Source: Peptococcaceae bacterium BRH_c4b
GTDB taxonomy: Bacteria > Bacillota > Desulfotomaculia > Desulfotomaculales > Desulfocucumaceae
Reading direction: 5' to 3'
Length of the DNA: 64,000 nt
Assembly: GCA_000961595.1 (NCBI GenBank)
Contig: LADO01000039.1
Coordinates: 39,479-103,478, forward strand
In this document: in pieces, positions 39,930 through 48,320 of the stretch
Layout of the letters: each line of letters opens with the position of its first letter
Position numbering within the stretch: the first letter of the stretch is position 1
The notes under the pieces: generated by a model
Database searches by the model: none
Told to the model about the DNA's origin: nothing
Seen by the model: only the letters and a program-made list of their open reading frames with translations
Translations under genes and position numbers: made by a program

Positions 39930-40628
39930 TTATGTCCGGCTGGCAAAAACATGGTTACCTATCCTTGCCATGACCGGCAATGTCTTGATCCATTTATCCG
40001 AAGCGATATGGGGGTTGTAAAAAAACAGGGCGCCATTGGTGGGATCCCAGCCCAGCAGGGCCTGTACGGCGGCGTTAACGGCTGTTTCGTCCGGCTTCAG
40101 GTTTATAGACCCGTCCGCCACCGGAGAAAACTGGTAAGTATTTTTATTCCTCTGCATGATAACTTCCCTCATTGATTTGGGAAAGTCGGGGCTATCCACC
40201 CTGTTCAATATAACCGCCCCCACCGCCACCTGTCCGGTAAATGTTTCACCCCTGGCTTCCGCATATATAGCCCGGGCCAGTAAATACAGATCTTCCCTGG
40301 AAAAGTTGCCCCGGGAAAGAACCGTATCCAAATCAGCGCTCTTACCCGGAATTACCAACACATCGCTGGGATGAATAACAGTAGTTTGAAGCTTATTGGC
40401 CTGCACCAGGGATCTCAGCGAAATATCAAAATGCCAGGCGATCCCCGACAGCGTATCGCCCTCACGGACGGTATAACAAATCATACAACTGTCAGCCAGT
40501 GCCTCAATCCCATTTGCAGTAACATCTTTCAGATTCTGTTCAGCAGTTGCCCGGCCCATGGCCTGTCCGCCCAAAATTAACAGCACCACCGCGACAACCC
40601 CGACGAATCTGGAAATTGCGGTACTCAT
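39930..40628 (-). CDS. LysM plus SleB-type cell wall hydrolase (spore cortex-lytic-like)
   Basis: 232 residues. A signal peptide or anchor is at 1-30 (VGVVAVVLLILGGQAMG). LysM is at about 51-95 (YTVREGDTLSGIAWHFDISLRSLVQANKLQ). The Hydrolase_2/SleB domain follows (LYLLARAIYAEARGETFTGQVAVGAVILNRVDSPDFP, with catalytic Glu in AEARGE). It hydrolyses peptidoglycan or spore cortex outside the membrane. ATG behind GGAGGACC. A spore-forming host is suggested. It may be SleB itself, but paralogues are common, so no symbol is given. Confidence 0.88.
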   Translation of the reverse strand: MSTAISRFVGVVAVVLLILGGQAMGRATAEQNLKDVTANGIEALADSCMICYTVREGDTLSGIAWHFDISLRSLVQANKLQTTVIHPSDVLVIPGKSADLDTVLSRGNFSREDLYLLARAIYAEARGETFTGQVAVGAVILNRVDSPDFPKSMREVIMQRNKNTYQFSPVADGSINLKPDETAVNAAVQALLGWDPTNGALFFYNPHIASDKWIKTLPVMARIGNHVFASRT

Positions 40629-40839
40629 AGGTCCTCCTTTCTTCCCAAACAGTATTTTTTACCCTAACAGAACAAAAATATACATACCACCATATGGTTT
40701 CATTACCAGCATATGTTTATATATTCTATAAAATGACTGAAAAACAAAATAAGCCTCTTTGTATAAGACCCCTGTCAAATTATTTGCTGTTTCACTTTTG
40801 ATATTCTAAACACACACAGAAAACTATCAGTCCTGAAAC

Positions 40840-40865
40840 AAAAAGACGGCCTGTGCAAGGCCGTC
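40840..40865 (-). terminator. Terminator of the cbi operon
   Basis: Minus strand: gacggcct-tgcac-aggccgtc (40845-40865) followed by TTTTTG. It lies about 20 nt past the cbiC stop. The rest of the spacer to the hydrolase gene (40629-40839) holds nothing else clear. Confidence 0.88.
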
Positions 40866-40884
40866 GTTCATTTTCCGGGGATTT

Positions 40885-41505
40885 TTACGCCAGCAGCAGC
40901 AAGGCGTTTACAATGGTAGCAGCTATGGTGCTGCCCCCCCGGGTGCCCGGCAGGGTTATGTATGGTACGCCTGCCTGAATTAATACTTCCTTTGATTCCG
41001 CCGCCCCCACAAAACCCACCGGTGTTCCCACCACCAGGGCGGGCCTGGCCTCTCCCCTGTCAATCATAGTGATCAGGGTAAAGAGTGCCGTGGGTGCGTT
41101 GCCTATGGCCACAATACCGTCCTGAGCCAGGGAAGCGCCTTTTTTGATGGCTGCCATGGCTCTGGTGCTTCCCTCACGGCGGGACTGCTCCACCACCTCC
41201 GGGTCACTGATCAGGCAGTGGGCGGTCACCCCGAACTCTTCCATCCGCCTGGCAATAAGCCCGGTACGGACCATGTTCACATCAGTCAGTATACCACAGC
41301 CGTTACGAATGGCGTTGATACCGGCCTCCACCGCCCCCGGGGATATCTTTACCATGCCGGCGCAGCCGGGGTCACCGGTGGTATGCACCACCCGTTTGAT
41401 GATTTCCCTTTCCTCAGTGGGTAACAGGGCCAGTTCCGGCAGCAGCTCCTCAATAATGGCCATGCTCTTTTTTTCAATCTCCCTGGGGTCCCAGACAATA
41501 TCCAA
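40885..41505 (-). CDS. cbiC: Cobalt-precorrin-8 methylmutase CbiC
   Basis: 206 residues. It moves the methyl group from C11 to C12 of the corrin ring to give cobyrinate. The family marks are RVVHTTGDPGCAGMVKISPGAVEAG with the catalytic histidine, RNGCGILTDVNMVRTGL, VAIGNAPTALFTLI, and TPVGFVGAAESKE. TTG start at 41505 behind GGGGAGG, overlapping the end of cbiX. Last gene of the operon. Confidence 0.95.
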   Translation of the reverse strand: MDIVWDPREIEKKSMAIIEELLPELALLPTEEREIIKRVVHTTGDPGCAGMVKISPGAVEAGINAIRNGCGILTDVNMVRTGLIARRMEEFGVTAHCLISDPEVVEQSRREGSTRAMAAIKKGASLAQDGIVAIGNAPTALFTLITMIDRGEARPALVVGTPVGFVGAAESKEVLIQAGVPYITLPGTRGGSTIAATIVNALLLLA

Positions 41506-41871
41506 CTAACTAACCTCCCCGATTCTGTCCAGCACTATATCCGCCAGTTTTTGATCGGCCCCGATATTCCTGGTCATGATAATTTCCATGCCGGGATAAA
41601 TTTTTTTATGCTCTGCCAATATTTCTGGAATATCTTCTTTCATGTGTAGCCCCATATATAAAAACAGAGGCGCCACAATCACCCTTTGCATGCCCCCGGC
41701 GGCCATACTGGCCAGGGATGCCGGTAAATCAGGCTGGTTGAACTGCAGGGAAGCAACCTCCACCGCATCGAAATTGCCAGCCCCCGCAACCATTTCCTTT
41801 ATTTTGCGTACTGTTACCAAAGCATCCGTCGATCTGCTGCCATGGCCTAATATAATCACACCTGTTTTCAT
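41506..41871 (-). CDS. cbiX: Sirohydrochlorin cobaltochelatase CbiX, short form
   Basis: 121 residues, matching the small single-domain CbiX type. The two metal-site histidines lie in ILGHGSRS near the start and FLYMGLHMKEDIPE in the middle. It inserts Co2+ into sirohydrochlorin, the first committed step of anaerobic B12 synthesis. Between cbiJ and cbiC. Confidence 0.92.
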   Translation of the reverse strand: MKTGVIILGHGSRSTDALVTVRKIKEMVAGAGNFDAVEVASLQFNQPDLPASLASMAAGGMQRVIVAPLFLYMGLHMKEDIPEILAEHKKIYPGMEIIMTRNIGADQKLADIVLDRIGEVS

Positions 41872-41894
41872 AGTCGCACTCCCTCTTAGCTTCG

Positions 41895-42656
41895 TTACAA
41901 CGCCAGCTGCCTTAATTTTTCAATAATCCCATCTATACTGTCCAGCGCTTCTGCCGGCTCCGGAGGCCTGCGGATCAGGACCACTGGCATGCTCAACGCC
42001 ACGGCGGATGCCAGTTTTTTATCCTGGCCGCCCTCGGCGCCGCTTTCCTTGGTTACCAATACGTCTGCCCGGTAATGTTGGAAAAGGGCAAGATTCAGTT
42101 CATAGCCAAAAGGCCCCCGCATGGCCACAATATCCCCGGCATCAACCCCCAGCCCGGTAAGCCGCTCAATAACTCCCGGGTCGGGCAGAATCCTGATTAC
42201 CAGCCGCTTGCCGGCTGTTGTGGCGGCCCCGATGAAAATATCGGCGGTTTTGCTGCCCGTGGTCAGGAAAATTATATCCCCCAGCCTGACAGCCAGTTCC
42301 GCCGCCTCTTTGTAGCCGTTTACGGAATGGAGCAGCGGGTAGCCGGGCAGTGCTTGCTCCTTTCTTTTAAAACGGATATATTTAACATTGCCTGAAGCGC
42401 AGGCCCGTCTGGCGTTGGCTGATACATTTTCGGCGAAGGGATGGGAAGCGTCCACCACCGCCCGTATGTCCCGGGAAATCATCAGTTCCACCAGCTCATT
42501 CCCGTCCAGCCGGCCCCACACCACCTCCGCGCCGGTTTCGGAAGCAAGCCTGGCGCCGTAGGAAGTGGCAGTGCTCAATAATACCGGGAAGCCCGCTGCC
42601 AGTAGTTGTTCGGCCAGGCTTTTTGATTCTGCCGTGCCGCCCAATACCAGAATCAT
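41895..42656 (-). CDS. cbiJ: Cobalt-precorrin-6A reductase CbiJ/CobK
   Basis: 253 residues. MILVLGGTAESKSLAEQLLAAG is the nucleotide-binding start. VVDASHPFAENVSANARRAC is the family signature. VTKESGAEGGQDKKLASAVALSMPVVLIRRP lies near the end. It reduces a double bond of the ring with NAD(P)H. ATGA overlap with cbiH. Confidence 0.92.
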   Translation of the reverse strand: MILVLGGTAESKSLAEQLLAAGFPVLLSTATSYGARLASETGAEVVWGRLDGNELVELMISRDIRAVVDASHPFAENVSANARRACASGNVKYIRFKRKEQALPGYPLLHSVNGYKEAAELAVRLGDIIFLTTGSKTADIFIGAATTAGKRLVIRILPDPGVIERLTGLGVDAGDIVAMRGPFGYELNLALFQHYRADVLVTKESGAEGGQDKKLASAVALSMPVVLIRRPPEPAEALDSIDGIIEKLRQLAL

Positions 42657-43375
42657 AAACGGTATCCCCTGGGTGTTACCATGAAGTCCCCCAGGCGGCG
42701 GGTGCTGCTGTTGCCCACAATCACCACTGTCAACATGTCTATCAACTGTCCGGTCATATGCTCTATATCCGTGATCATTACTTTTTCGTCCTCCCGCTCG
42801 GCGTTCCGGACCAGGCCTACGGGGGTGGAGGGAGACTTGTGGCGCAGCATGATCTCTCTTGCTGATCTGATCTGCTCCACTCTTTTGTGGCTGGCGGGGT
42901 TATACAGAACAATGACGAAATCCCCGGCCGAAGCGGCTTCCAGCCTCTTTTCGATCACTTCCCAGGGGGTAAGCAAGTCGCTCAGGCTGATTACCGCAAA
43001 ATCATGCATCAGCGGTGCTCCCAGTCTGGCCGCAGCGGCAGTGGCGGAGGTAATGCCGGGCACTATTTCAACCTCCAGCCGGCCTAGAAGGCCGTCACCG
43101 TGCAGCATTTCCAGCACCAGGCCGGCCATCCCGTATATACCGGGGTCACCGCTGGACACCAGCGCCACACGCTTGCCCCTGGCGGCCAGGTCTATGGCGC
43201 TCCTGCACCTGTCGACCTCCCTGGTCATGCCGGTGCTGATTTTCTCCTTGTCTTCAATCAGCCCGCCGATGAGGTCAATATATGTTTTGTATCCCGCCAC
43301 CACGTCGCATTCCTGCAATACCTGCAGCGCCCGGGGGCTTAAATGCTCCGGCGAGCCTGGACCGGTTCCCACCAC
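42653..43375 (-). CDS. cbiH: Cobalt-precorrin-3 C17-methyltransferase CbiH/CobJ
   Basis: About 241 residues in the SAM-dependent tetrapyrrole methylase fold: GTGPGSPEHLSPRALQVL, GDPGIYGMAGLVLEM, PGITSATAAAARLGAPLMHDFAVISLSDLLTPW, and VIVGNSSTRRLGDFMVTPRGY. It methylates C17 and contracts the ring. The start is unclear: a GTG at 43375 follows GGAGG by 10 nt but would drop the KLW of the usual KLWVVGTGPG. A longer start, up to ATG 43477, overlaps the cbiG end extensively. Confidence 0.92.
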   Translation of the reverse strand: MVGTGPGSPEHLSPRALQVLQECDVVAGYKTYIDLIGGLIEDKEKISTGMTREVDRCRSAIDLAARGKRVALVSSGDPGIYGMAGLVLEMLHGDGLLGRLEVEIVPGITSATAAAARLGAPLMHDFAVISLSDLLTPWEVIEKRLEAASAGDFVIVLYNPASHKRVEQIRSAREIMLRHKSPSTPVGLVRNAEREDEKVMITDIEHMTGQLIDMLTVVIVGNSSTRRLGDFMVTPRGYRL

Positions 43376-44421
43376 CCAGAGCTTTCCTCCGCTACCGCCA
43401 CCGTTATCCCGGGGTACTTTGTTTTGTTCATAATCAGCCTGCCCCTGGGGCAGGCCAGCAGGGCCACCGGTTCGCATACTCCACCAACTCCTATTTTTTG
43501 CTGTACCAGGGGCGAAAAGGTTAAACCGGCTCCCCCGGCATCAAAAATATTCTTAATATCTTCCCTGGAATAGACCAGCAGTGGCACGCCCAGACTAGCG
43601 GCGGCCTTTTTTAAACCCGGCTCGCCGACCTTTAAATCCACTGTCGCCAGGGACTTGATACACAACGGGCTTTTATCCAGTATTTTAAGTGACTCCCGGA
43701 TAGAGTCGAGAATTTCACCTGCTCCGGCCCCCTTACGGCAGCCAATACCCACCACCAGGTTACGGGGTCTGAGATAAAGAGTCCGCCCCCCCTGAGGCGG
43801 CAAATTCCTACCGGTAATCAACACCTTCCAGTCCACCGGGGGGCCGTTCTGCTCCTCCATCAATATAAAACCCCGGGGAACTTCCGGCAGCCGGTACTCG
43901 GTATACAGTCCAACCCTGCCCCCGTTAACCAGGGCGGAATTGACGCCGCGCACGGCCTCGAAGGGCTCCATGGCCAAATGGTAATCCCGGGCCAGCACGT
44001 CCACCGCCCCCAGACCGTGCACATCCGTGGCGGTGGTGATGACGGGAAGGGCACCGATGATCCCGGCCAGCTCCCGGGCCAGATCGTTTGCCCCGCCCAG
44101 GTGCCCGCTCAGAGCGCTGATTACAAACCCGCCCCCCTCGTCCAGCACCACCACCGCCGGGTCGGTACGCTTGTCCCTGATATGGGGGGCCAGTACCCGC
44201 ATAACTATACCCAGGGCCATGATCATTACCAGCCCATCATAGGCGTCAAACAGTCCTCCCGCCGCCTCCGCCAGGGGCACTGACAAAATACTTGCGCCTT
44301 CCCGGGCATAGGCCTCCGGAAGCAGCAGCCGGACTTCGTGTCCTTTTGTTCTCAGCCCTCCGGCTACGGTACCGGCCAGCCCCGATCCCTGCCGGGTTAT
44401 GGCCACCACGGCCAGCTTCAT
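43339..44421 (-). CDS. cbiG: Cobalt-precorrin-5A hydrolase CbiG
   Basis: About 360 residues starting MKLAVVAITRQGSGLAGTVAGGL. The ATG at 44421 follows GAGAGGTG; the longer frame into cbiF is not needed. The N-terminal domain has LVMIMALGIVMRVLAPHIRDKRTDPAVVVLDEGGGFVISALSGHLGGANDLA, and the C-terminal domain VVGIGCRKGAGAGEILDSI. It opens the lactone and releases acetaldehyde after C11 methylation. Overlaps cbiH at its end. Confidence 0.93.
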   Translation of the reverse strand: MKLAVVAITRQGSGLAGTVAGGLRTKGHEVRLLLPEAYAREGASILSVPLAEAAGGLFDAYDGLVMIMALGIVMRVLAPHIRDKRTDPAVVVLDEGGGFVISALSGHLGGANDLARELAGIIGALPVITTATDVHGLGAVDVLARDYHLAMEPFEAVRGVNSALVNGGRVGLYTEYRLPEVPRGFILMEEQNGPPVDWKVLITGRNLPPQGGRTLYLRPRNLVVGIGCRKGAGAGEILDSIRESLKILDKSPLCIKSLATVDLKVGEPGLKKAAASLGVPLLVYSREDIKNIFDAGGAGLTFSPLVQQKIGVGGVCEPVALLACPRGRLIMNKTKYPGITVAVAEESSGWWEPVQARRSI

Positions 44422-44434
44422 CGCCGGGCACCTC

Positions 44435-45193
44435 TCATCCTTCGGCCTTTCTATACCCATGGGAAAAACCGGGATCATACAGTTTGGAACGGTCATATTC
44501 CGCCCCAAACACGTCCCCCACCATGATCAGGGCCGTTTTAGTAATGCCGGCCGCTTTAACCAAGCCAGCAATGTTTTGCAATTCGCCCCGCAGCAGCCGC
44601 TGTTCCGGCCAGGAAGCTTTTTCCACCACCACCACCGGGGTTTCCGGCTGATATCCGCCGGTGATTAGCTGGTCCACCACCTCTTCGATCTGCTGAACGC
44701 TCAGAAAAATGCACATGGTGCTGCGGTGGGAGGCCAGGGATGCCAGCTTTTCCCTTTCCGGCACCGGGGTTCTTCCCTCCATGCGGGTCAGTATCACCGT
44801 CTGGGTAACTCCCGGCAGGGTAAGTTCGTGGGGAACCGCAGCCGCAGCGGCAAAGAATGAGCTCACCCCGGGAATTACCTCAAAGGGTATGTCATTTTCC
44901 TTAAGAGCGTCCATCTGTTCCTGGATGGCGCCATAAAGGGCGGGATCGCCGGTATGCAGGCGGGCCACTGTTTTTCCCTCCAGGCGGGCGTGCCGGATAA
45001 CTTCCAGCACCTCGTCCAGGGTCATGCCGGCACTGTTGTGTATTTCCGCCCCGGGCCTGCAGTTTTTCAGCAGTTCCGGGTTTACCAGCGAGCCGGCATA
45101 GATGACCACATCAGCCCCGGCCAGCAGCCGGAGTCCCTTAACTGTTATCAATTCCGGGTCTCCCGGCCCGGCCCCGATAATATATACCACCAC
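44435..45193 (-). CDS. cbiF: Cobalt-precorrin-4 C11-methyltransferase CbiF/CobM
   Basis: 252 residues. IIGAGPGDPELITVKGLRLL, ARLHTGDPALYGAIQEQMDALK, PGVSSFFAAAAAVPHELTLPGVTQTVILTRMEGRTPVPE are strong CbiF marks. It is a SAM-dependent methylase acting at C11. GTG start behind AAGGGGGTAGG, 1 nt after the cbiL stop. Precedes cbiG. Confidence 0.94.
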   Translation of the reverse strand: MVVYIIGAGPGDPELITVKGLRLLAGADVVIYAGSLVNPELLKNCRPGAEIHNSAGMTLDEVLEVIRHARLEGKTVARLHTGDPALYGAIQEQMDALKENDIPFEVIPGVSSFFAAAAAVPHELTLPGVTQTVILTRMEGRTPVPEREKLASLASHRSTMCIFLSVQQIEEVVDQLITGGYQPETPVVVVEKASWPEQRLLRGELQNIAGLVKAAGITKTALIMVGDVFGAEYDRSKLYDPGFSHGYRKAEG

Positions 45194-45194
45194 C

Positions 45195-45902
45195 CTACCC
45201 CCTTTTCCGCACGATGAGGAGTGACATGTAATCCACTGTTACCCCGTCCAGTTCGTCCAGGTCTGTAACGTAGAAGCCATCCGGATAGCCGCAGCGGTTA
45301 TACAGTACGGCGTTATTACCCAGCCCCATGTCTTTAAGCAGCTTCACCACTTCGGGCAGCCGCCGGTTAACCTTCATCATCACTACATTGTCGAATTTTT
45401 CCAGTATATCCCTGAGCGTTTCTATACCGTACGCCGCCGGCACCACCGCCAGGGTTTCGTCCCCCTCCACCAGCGGCTGCTGTAAAAGCGAGGAACAAGC
45501 CGCCATGGCAGTAATACCCGGCACTGTCTCCACCGGCAATTCCGGGTGATTGTTTTTAAGGTGGGCCAGCAGATAGCCATATGTACTGTAAAACAGGGGG
45601 TCCCCGATGGTTACAAAGGACACCATTTTACCTTCCCGGACCAGGGCCGCCACCGACTCCCCGGCAGCCGCCCAGGATTCTTCCAGCACCTTGCGGTCTT
45701 TAGACATGGGAAAGGAAAGCTCCAGTGTTTTAATATCTTCTTTAAGAAAGCCCTTCACCACCAAAAGTGCCAGGCTGTCCCTGTCGGCGTAGGACTTGGG
45801 CACACAGATTACGTCTGTCTCCTGCAATATCCTGAAAGCCTTTATAGTTATTAATTCAGGGTTTCCGGGACCAACCCCGATACCGTAAAATTTACCGGTC
45901 AT
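45195..45902 (-). CDS. cbiL: Cobalt-precorrin-2 C20-methyltransferase CbiL/CobI
   Basis: 235 residues. FYGIGVGPGNPELITIKAFRIL, VCVPKSYADRDSL-like (ICVPKSYADRDSLALLVV), VSFVTIGDPLFYSTYGYLLAHL, and PGITAMAACSSLLQQPLVEGDETLAVVPA are diagnostic. It adds a methyl to C20. Its start overlaps the cbiT end by 11 nt. The name CbiL is used as in the anaerobic pathway. Confidence 0.94.
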   Translation of the reverse strand: MTGKFYGIGVGPGNPELITIKAFRILQETDVICVPKSYADRDSLALLVVKGFLKEDIKTLELSFPMSKDRKVLEESWAAAGESVAALVREGKMVSFVTIGDPLFYSTYGYLLAHLKNNHPELPVETVPGITAMAACSSLLQQPLVEGDETLAVVPAAYGIETLRDILEKFDNVVMMKVNRRLPEVVKLLKDMGLGNNAVLYNRCGYPDGFYVTDLDELDGVTVDYMSLLIVRKRG

Positions 45903-46497
45903 CCCCTTCCTCCTCTTTCCATGCGGTAATAATGTAAACGGGATTTAATCCCCGCATAATATGACTTTTTCCAACCCTCTCGGCCCTGGCCGCTGAAATC
46001 TGTATAATATCAGTCTGCCAGGGGGTCTTGAGGCGTTCTACGGCCCCCGCCAGGGTTTCCAGACTTACAGCGTTAATCACCAGCCTGCCCCCGGGAAGCA
46101 GTTTAGTCTCAACTATATCTATAACAGCAGACAGATTGCCCCCGGAGCCGCCCACGAAAACCCGGTGCGGCGACGGCAGGCTACCTAGAGCGCCCGGGGC
46201 TTCACCGGCCACCACGGTTATATTGTCCAGACCGAAATGCTCCGCGTTTTTACGGGTCAGTTCCAGGCCCTCCGGGGATCTTTCCACCGCGAATACCCGG
46301 CCGCCTGAGGCCAGCCGGGCCGCTTCCACGGAAATGGACCCGGTGCCGCTGCCCACATCCCATATAATCATGCCGGGGTCCAGCCGGGCCTTGGCCAGGG
46401 TTACCACCCTGATTTCCTCCCTGGTCATGGGAACCTTACCCCGTATAAAGTTACCATCGGGAATACCCGGAGAAGCGTACCCCCATACTTTACTCAT
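45892..46497 (-). CDS. cbiT: Cobalt-precorrin-6B C15-methyltransferase (decarboxylating) CbiT
   Basis: About 201 residues in a Rossmann methyltransferase fold: GIPDGNFIRGKVPMTREEIRVVTLAKARL, the SAM loop IWDVGSGTGSISVEAARL, VFAVERSPEGLELTRKNAEHFG, and VFVGGSGGNLSAVIDIV. It methylates C15 and decarboxylates the acetate at C12. Here separate from CbiE, which together match CobL. ATG 46497 overlaps the cbiE stop. Confidence 0.94.
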   Translation of the reverse strand: MSKVWGYASPGIPDGNFIRGKVPMTREEIRVVTLAKARLDPGMIIWDVGSGTGSISVEAARLASGGRVFAVERSPEGLELTRKNAEHFGLDNITVVAGEAPGALGSLPSPHRVFVGGSGGNLSAVIDIVETKLLPGGRLVINAVSLETLAGAVERLKTPWQTDIIQISAARAERVGKSHIMRGLNPVYIITAWKEEEGDDR

Positions 46498-47116
46498 CAA
46501 CAATCACCATCACGCAATTATGCCTGTTCCCTTCGGGGTAACCGATCAAATCTTTAATTTTTAAACCCGTCACCTTTTCGCCGGGCAGGGTGAGGTCAGT
46601 GCACACAAAGGACGCTCTCTCCCCCAAGCCTGCTTCCGTCAGCAGCCCTGCCAGCCTGACTGGGGTCGACTCCGGGCCGGTCAGCACTGCCACCTTGGAG
46701 CTATTCTTGATAATCTCCACCAGCGCTCCGGTATCCCGGCCGTGGGCGCTTAGTATCACCGCGTCCTGCCAGGGCATGACCAGCCTGGCAAAGGCCTCCT
46801 GCACCGCACTAATGCCGGGTATAACCTCAATGTCCTCCGGCTCGAAATGCCGCCTCAGAAAATCCAGTATCCCGTACATCCCGGGATCCCCGGTGGCCAG
46901 TACGGCCACACGCAGGTGTCTTCTATCTTTGATAAATTGTACCGCATTAATTAAATTGTTGGCCAGGGTAAAGGTCTCCCTGCCCCCGGAGGCAAAAGTT
47001 TCCAGATGGCGCCTGCCACCCAGCAGCACATCCGCCCGGGTAATGGCCGCCTGGGCCGCTCCGGTAAGGCTTTCCCGCCCCCCGGGACCGACCCCGATCA
47101 CGGTAATTTTGTGCAT
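46490..47116 (-). CDS. cbiE: Cobalt-precorrin-7 C5-methyltransferase CbiE
   Basis: 208 residues of the tetrapyrrole methylase fold: VIGVGPGGRESLTGAAQAAITRADVLLGGRRHLE, VLATGDPGMYGILDFLRRHF, PGISAVQEAFARLVMPWQDAVILSAHGRD. Methylates C5. Start overlaps the end of cbiD by 19 nt and its end overlaps cbiT. Confidence 0.94.
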   Translation of the reverse strand: MHKITVIGVGPGGRESLTGAAQAAITRADVLLGGRRHLETFASGGRETFTLANNLINAVQFIKDRRHLRVAVLATGDPGMYGILDFLRRHFEPEDIEVIPGISAVQEAFARLVMPWQDAVILSAHGRDTGALVEIIKNSSKVAVLTGPESTPVRLAGLLTEAGLGERASFVCTDLTLPGEKVTGLKIKDLIGYPEGNRHNCVMVIVDE

Positions 47117-48228
47117 CCCAGCGCCTCCCCGATATCCCTGGCGGCCCGGTCCAGCCCCAGCACCCTGCCGTCCATGGCCAGCATGGCAGTGCCTATGGTC
47201 ATGGAGCCTTTAATATGTTCCCCGGCCTTTTTACTGGCTATTTCGGCCAGGTGGCTAAACAGGAAGCCGAACCCCCTGCTTTCCATATCGGCCACCAGCC
47301 CTTCCAGGGTATTGGCCCCCATAATCTCCCCGACAAACTTACTGTCCGCGCCGTGCAAAGCAGCATGGGCGGCAATAATCTCCCTGCGGGCATCAGCCAT
47401 TCTGCTGTGGGTGTGGAATATGCCGCCGGCTACCTTCACCAGCTTGCCCACATGCCCCCACAGAAGTACTTCCTCTATACCATGATCAAGGCAGCAATCC
47501 AGCATAAAACCCACAAAGTTACTCATTTCCAGTACTGTTTCAGGATTAAAGCCGTATTGCTTTTCCGCCGCCTGCTGCCCCATCCGTCCCGGTGTCAGCA
47601 CAACCCTCCGGTGGCCCAAAGCCACCGCCTGCCTGACCAGAGGCACCAGCGATTCCTTGAAGGCTTCCTCGGACATGGGACGCACTATGCCGCTGGTGCC
47701 CAGTATGGAAATCCCCCCCAGGATGCCGAGCCTGGGGTTTAATGTACGGGGGGCCACCTCTTCCCCACCGGGAACGCTGATTATAACCTCCACCCCCGCA
47801 TCACCGGGCATCGCCCGGGCCAGGGCAGCAGCGATCATCCTGGCGGGCACAGGGTTTATGGCCGGCTGGCCCACCGGCACCTGCAGCCCTGGCCTGGTAA
47901 CCCGGCCCACCCCGGGACCTCCCTTAAGGGTTACCCCCCCCGCGGAGGCGGGAAATATATCCACCACGATGTCCAGTCCGTGGGTAACATCCGGGTCATC
48001 TCCGCCGTCCTTCACCACCACAGCCCTGGCGCCGTCCCCTATTAATTCCACCGATTTTATATCAATTTTAATTGGATCGCCATTGGGGTTGTAGATAACT
48101 GCCTCCCGGAGGGTTTCCCCGCCGTGGAGGAGCCGGGCGGCAGCATAAGCTGCGCCGGCGGCACAGGCACCGGTGGTAATGCCGCAGCGCAATACTTTTT
48201 TATTTTTAGAAGATGGCTGTCCGCTCAT
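47098..48228 (-). CDS. cbiD: Cobalt-precorrin-5B C1-methyltransferase CbiD
   Basis: About 376 residues starting MSGQPSSKNKKVLRCGITTGACAAGAAYAAA, where the RxGxTTGxCA block is the CbiD hallmark. Later: DGGDDPDVTHGLDIVVDI, INPVPARMIAAAL, and LGISIL-like GGISILGTSGIVRPMSEEA. SAM-dependent C1 methylation, using SAM in a non-canonical fold. ATG 48228 behind AGGAG. First gene of the cbi operon; only about 90 nt, filled by an element B palindrome, separate it from the dnaC-like gene, and no cobalamin riboswitch is visible there. Confidence 0.95.
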   Translation of the reverse strand: MSGQPSSKNKKVLRCGITTGACAAGAAYAAARLLHGGETLREAVIYNPNGDPIKIDIKSVELIGDGARAVVVKDGGDDPDVTHGLDIVVDIFPASAGGVTLKGGPGVGRVTRPGLQVPVGQPAINPVPARMIAAALARAMPGDAGVEVIISVPGGEEVAPRTLNPRLGILGGISILGTSGIVRPMSEEAFKESLVPLVRQAVALGHRRVVLTPGRMGQQAAEKQYGFNPETVLEMSNFVGFMLDCCLDHGIEEVLLWGHVGKLVKVAGGIFHTHSRMADARREIIAAHAALHGADSKFVGEIMGANTLEGLVADMESRGFGFLFSHLAEIASKKAGEHIKGSMTIGTAMLAMDGRVLGLDRAARDIGEALGCTKLP

Positions 48229-48240
48229 TGCTACTCCTAT

Positions 48241-48320
48241 AAAGGTAAGGGGACACACCTTCTGGTGCTGCCCTTAGTTCCTTACTTATTAACAAATTCC
48301 ACGAAGGAATGTCCCCAATT
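48241..48320. repeat. Element B palindrome between cbiD and the dnaC-like gene
   Basis: aaggggacacacctt (48246-48260) pairs with aaggaatgtcccc (48303-48316) across a loop containing the cttattaac sequence also seen in the repeat at 1073. It occupies the whole spacer upstream of cbiD. Confidence 0.65.

Noticed and set aside
42681..43433. 250-codon plus-strand frame opposite cbiH
   Set aside because: Serine/proline-rich composition typical of antisense reading of a GC-rich gene; cbiH motifs on the minus strand are clear.
46590..48094. Long plus-strand frames opposite cbiE and cbiD
   Set aside because: Low-complexity Pro/Ser/Ala composition and no start signals; they mirror the cbi genes.
48229..48320. 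Cobalamin riboswitch in front of cbiD
   Set aside because: The spacer is too short and contains only a GGGGAC/GTCCCC palindrome.
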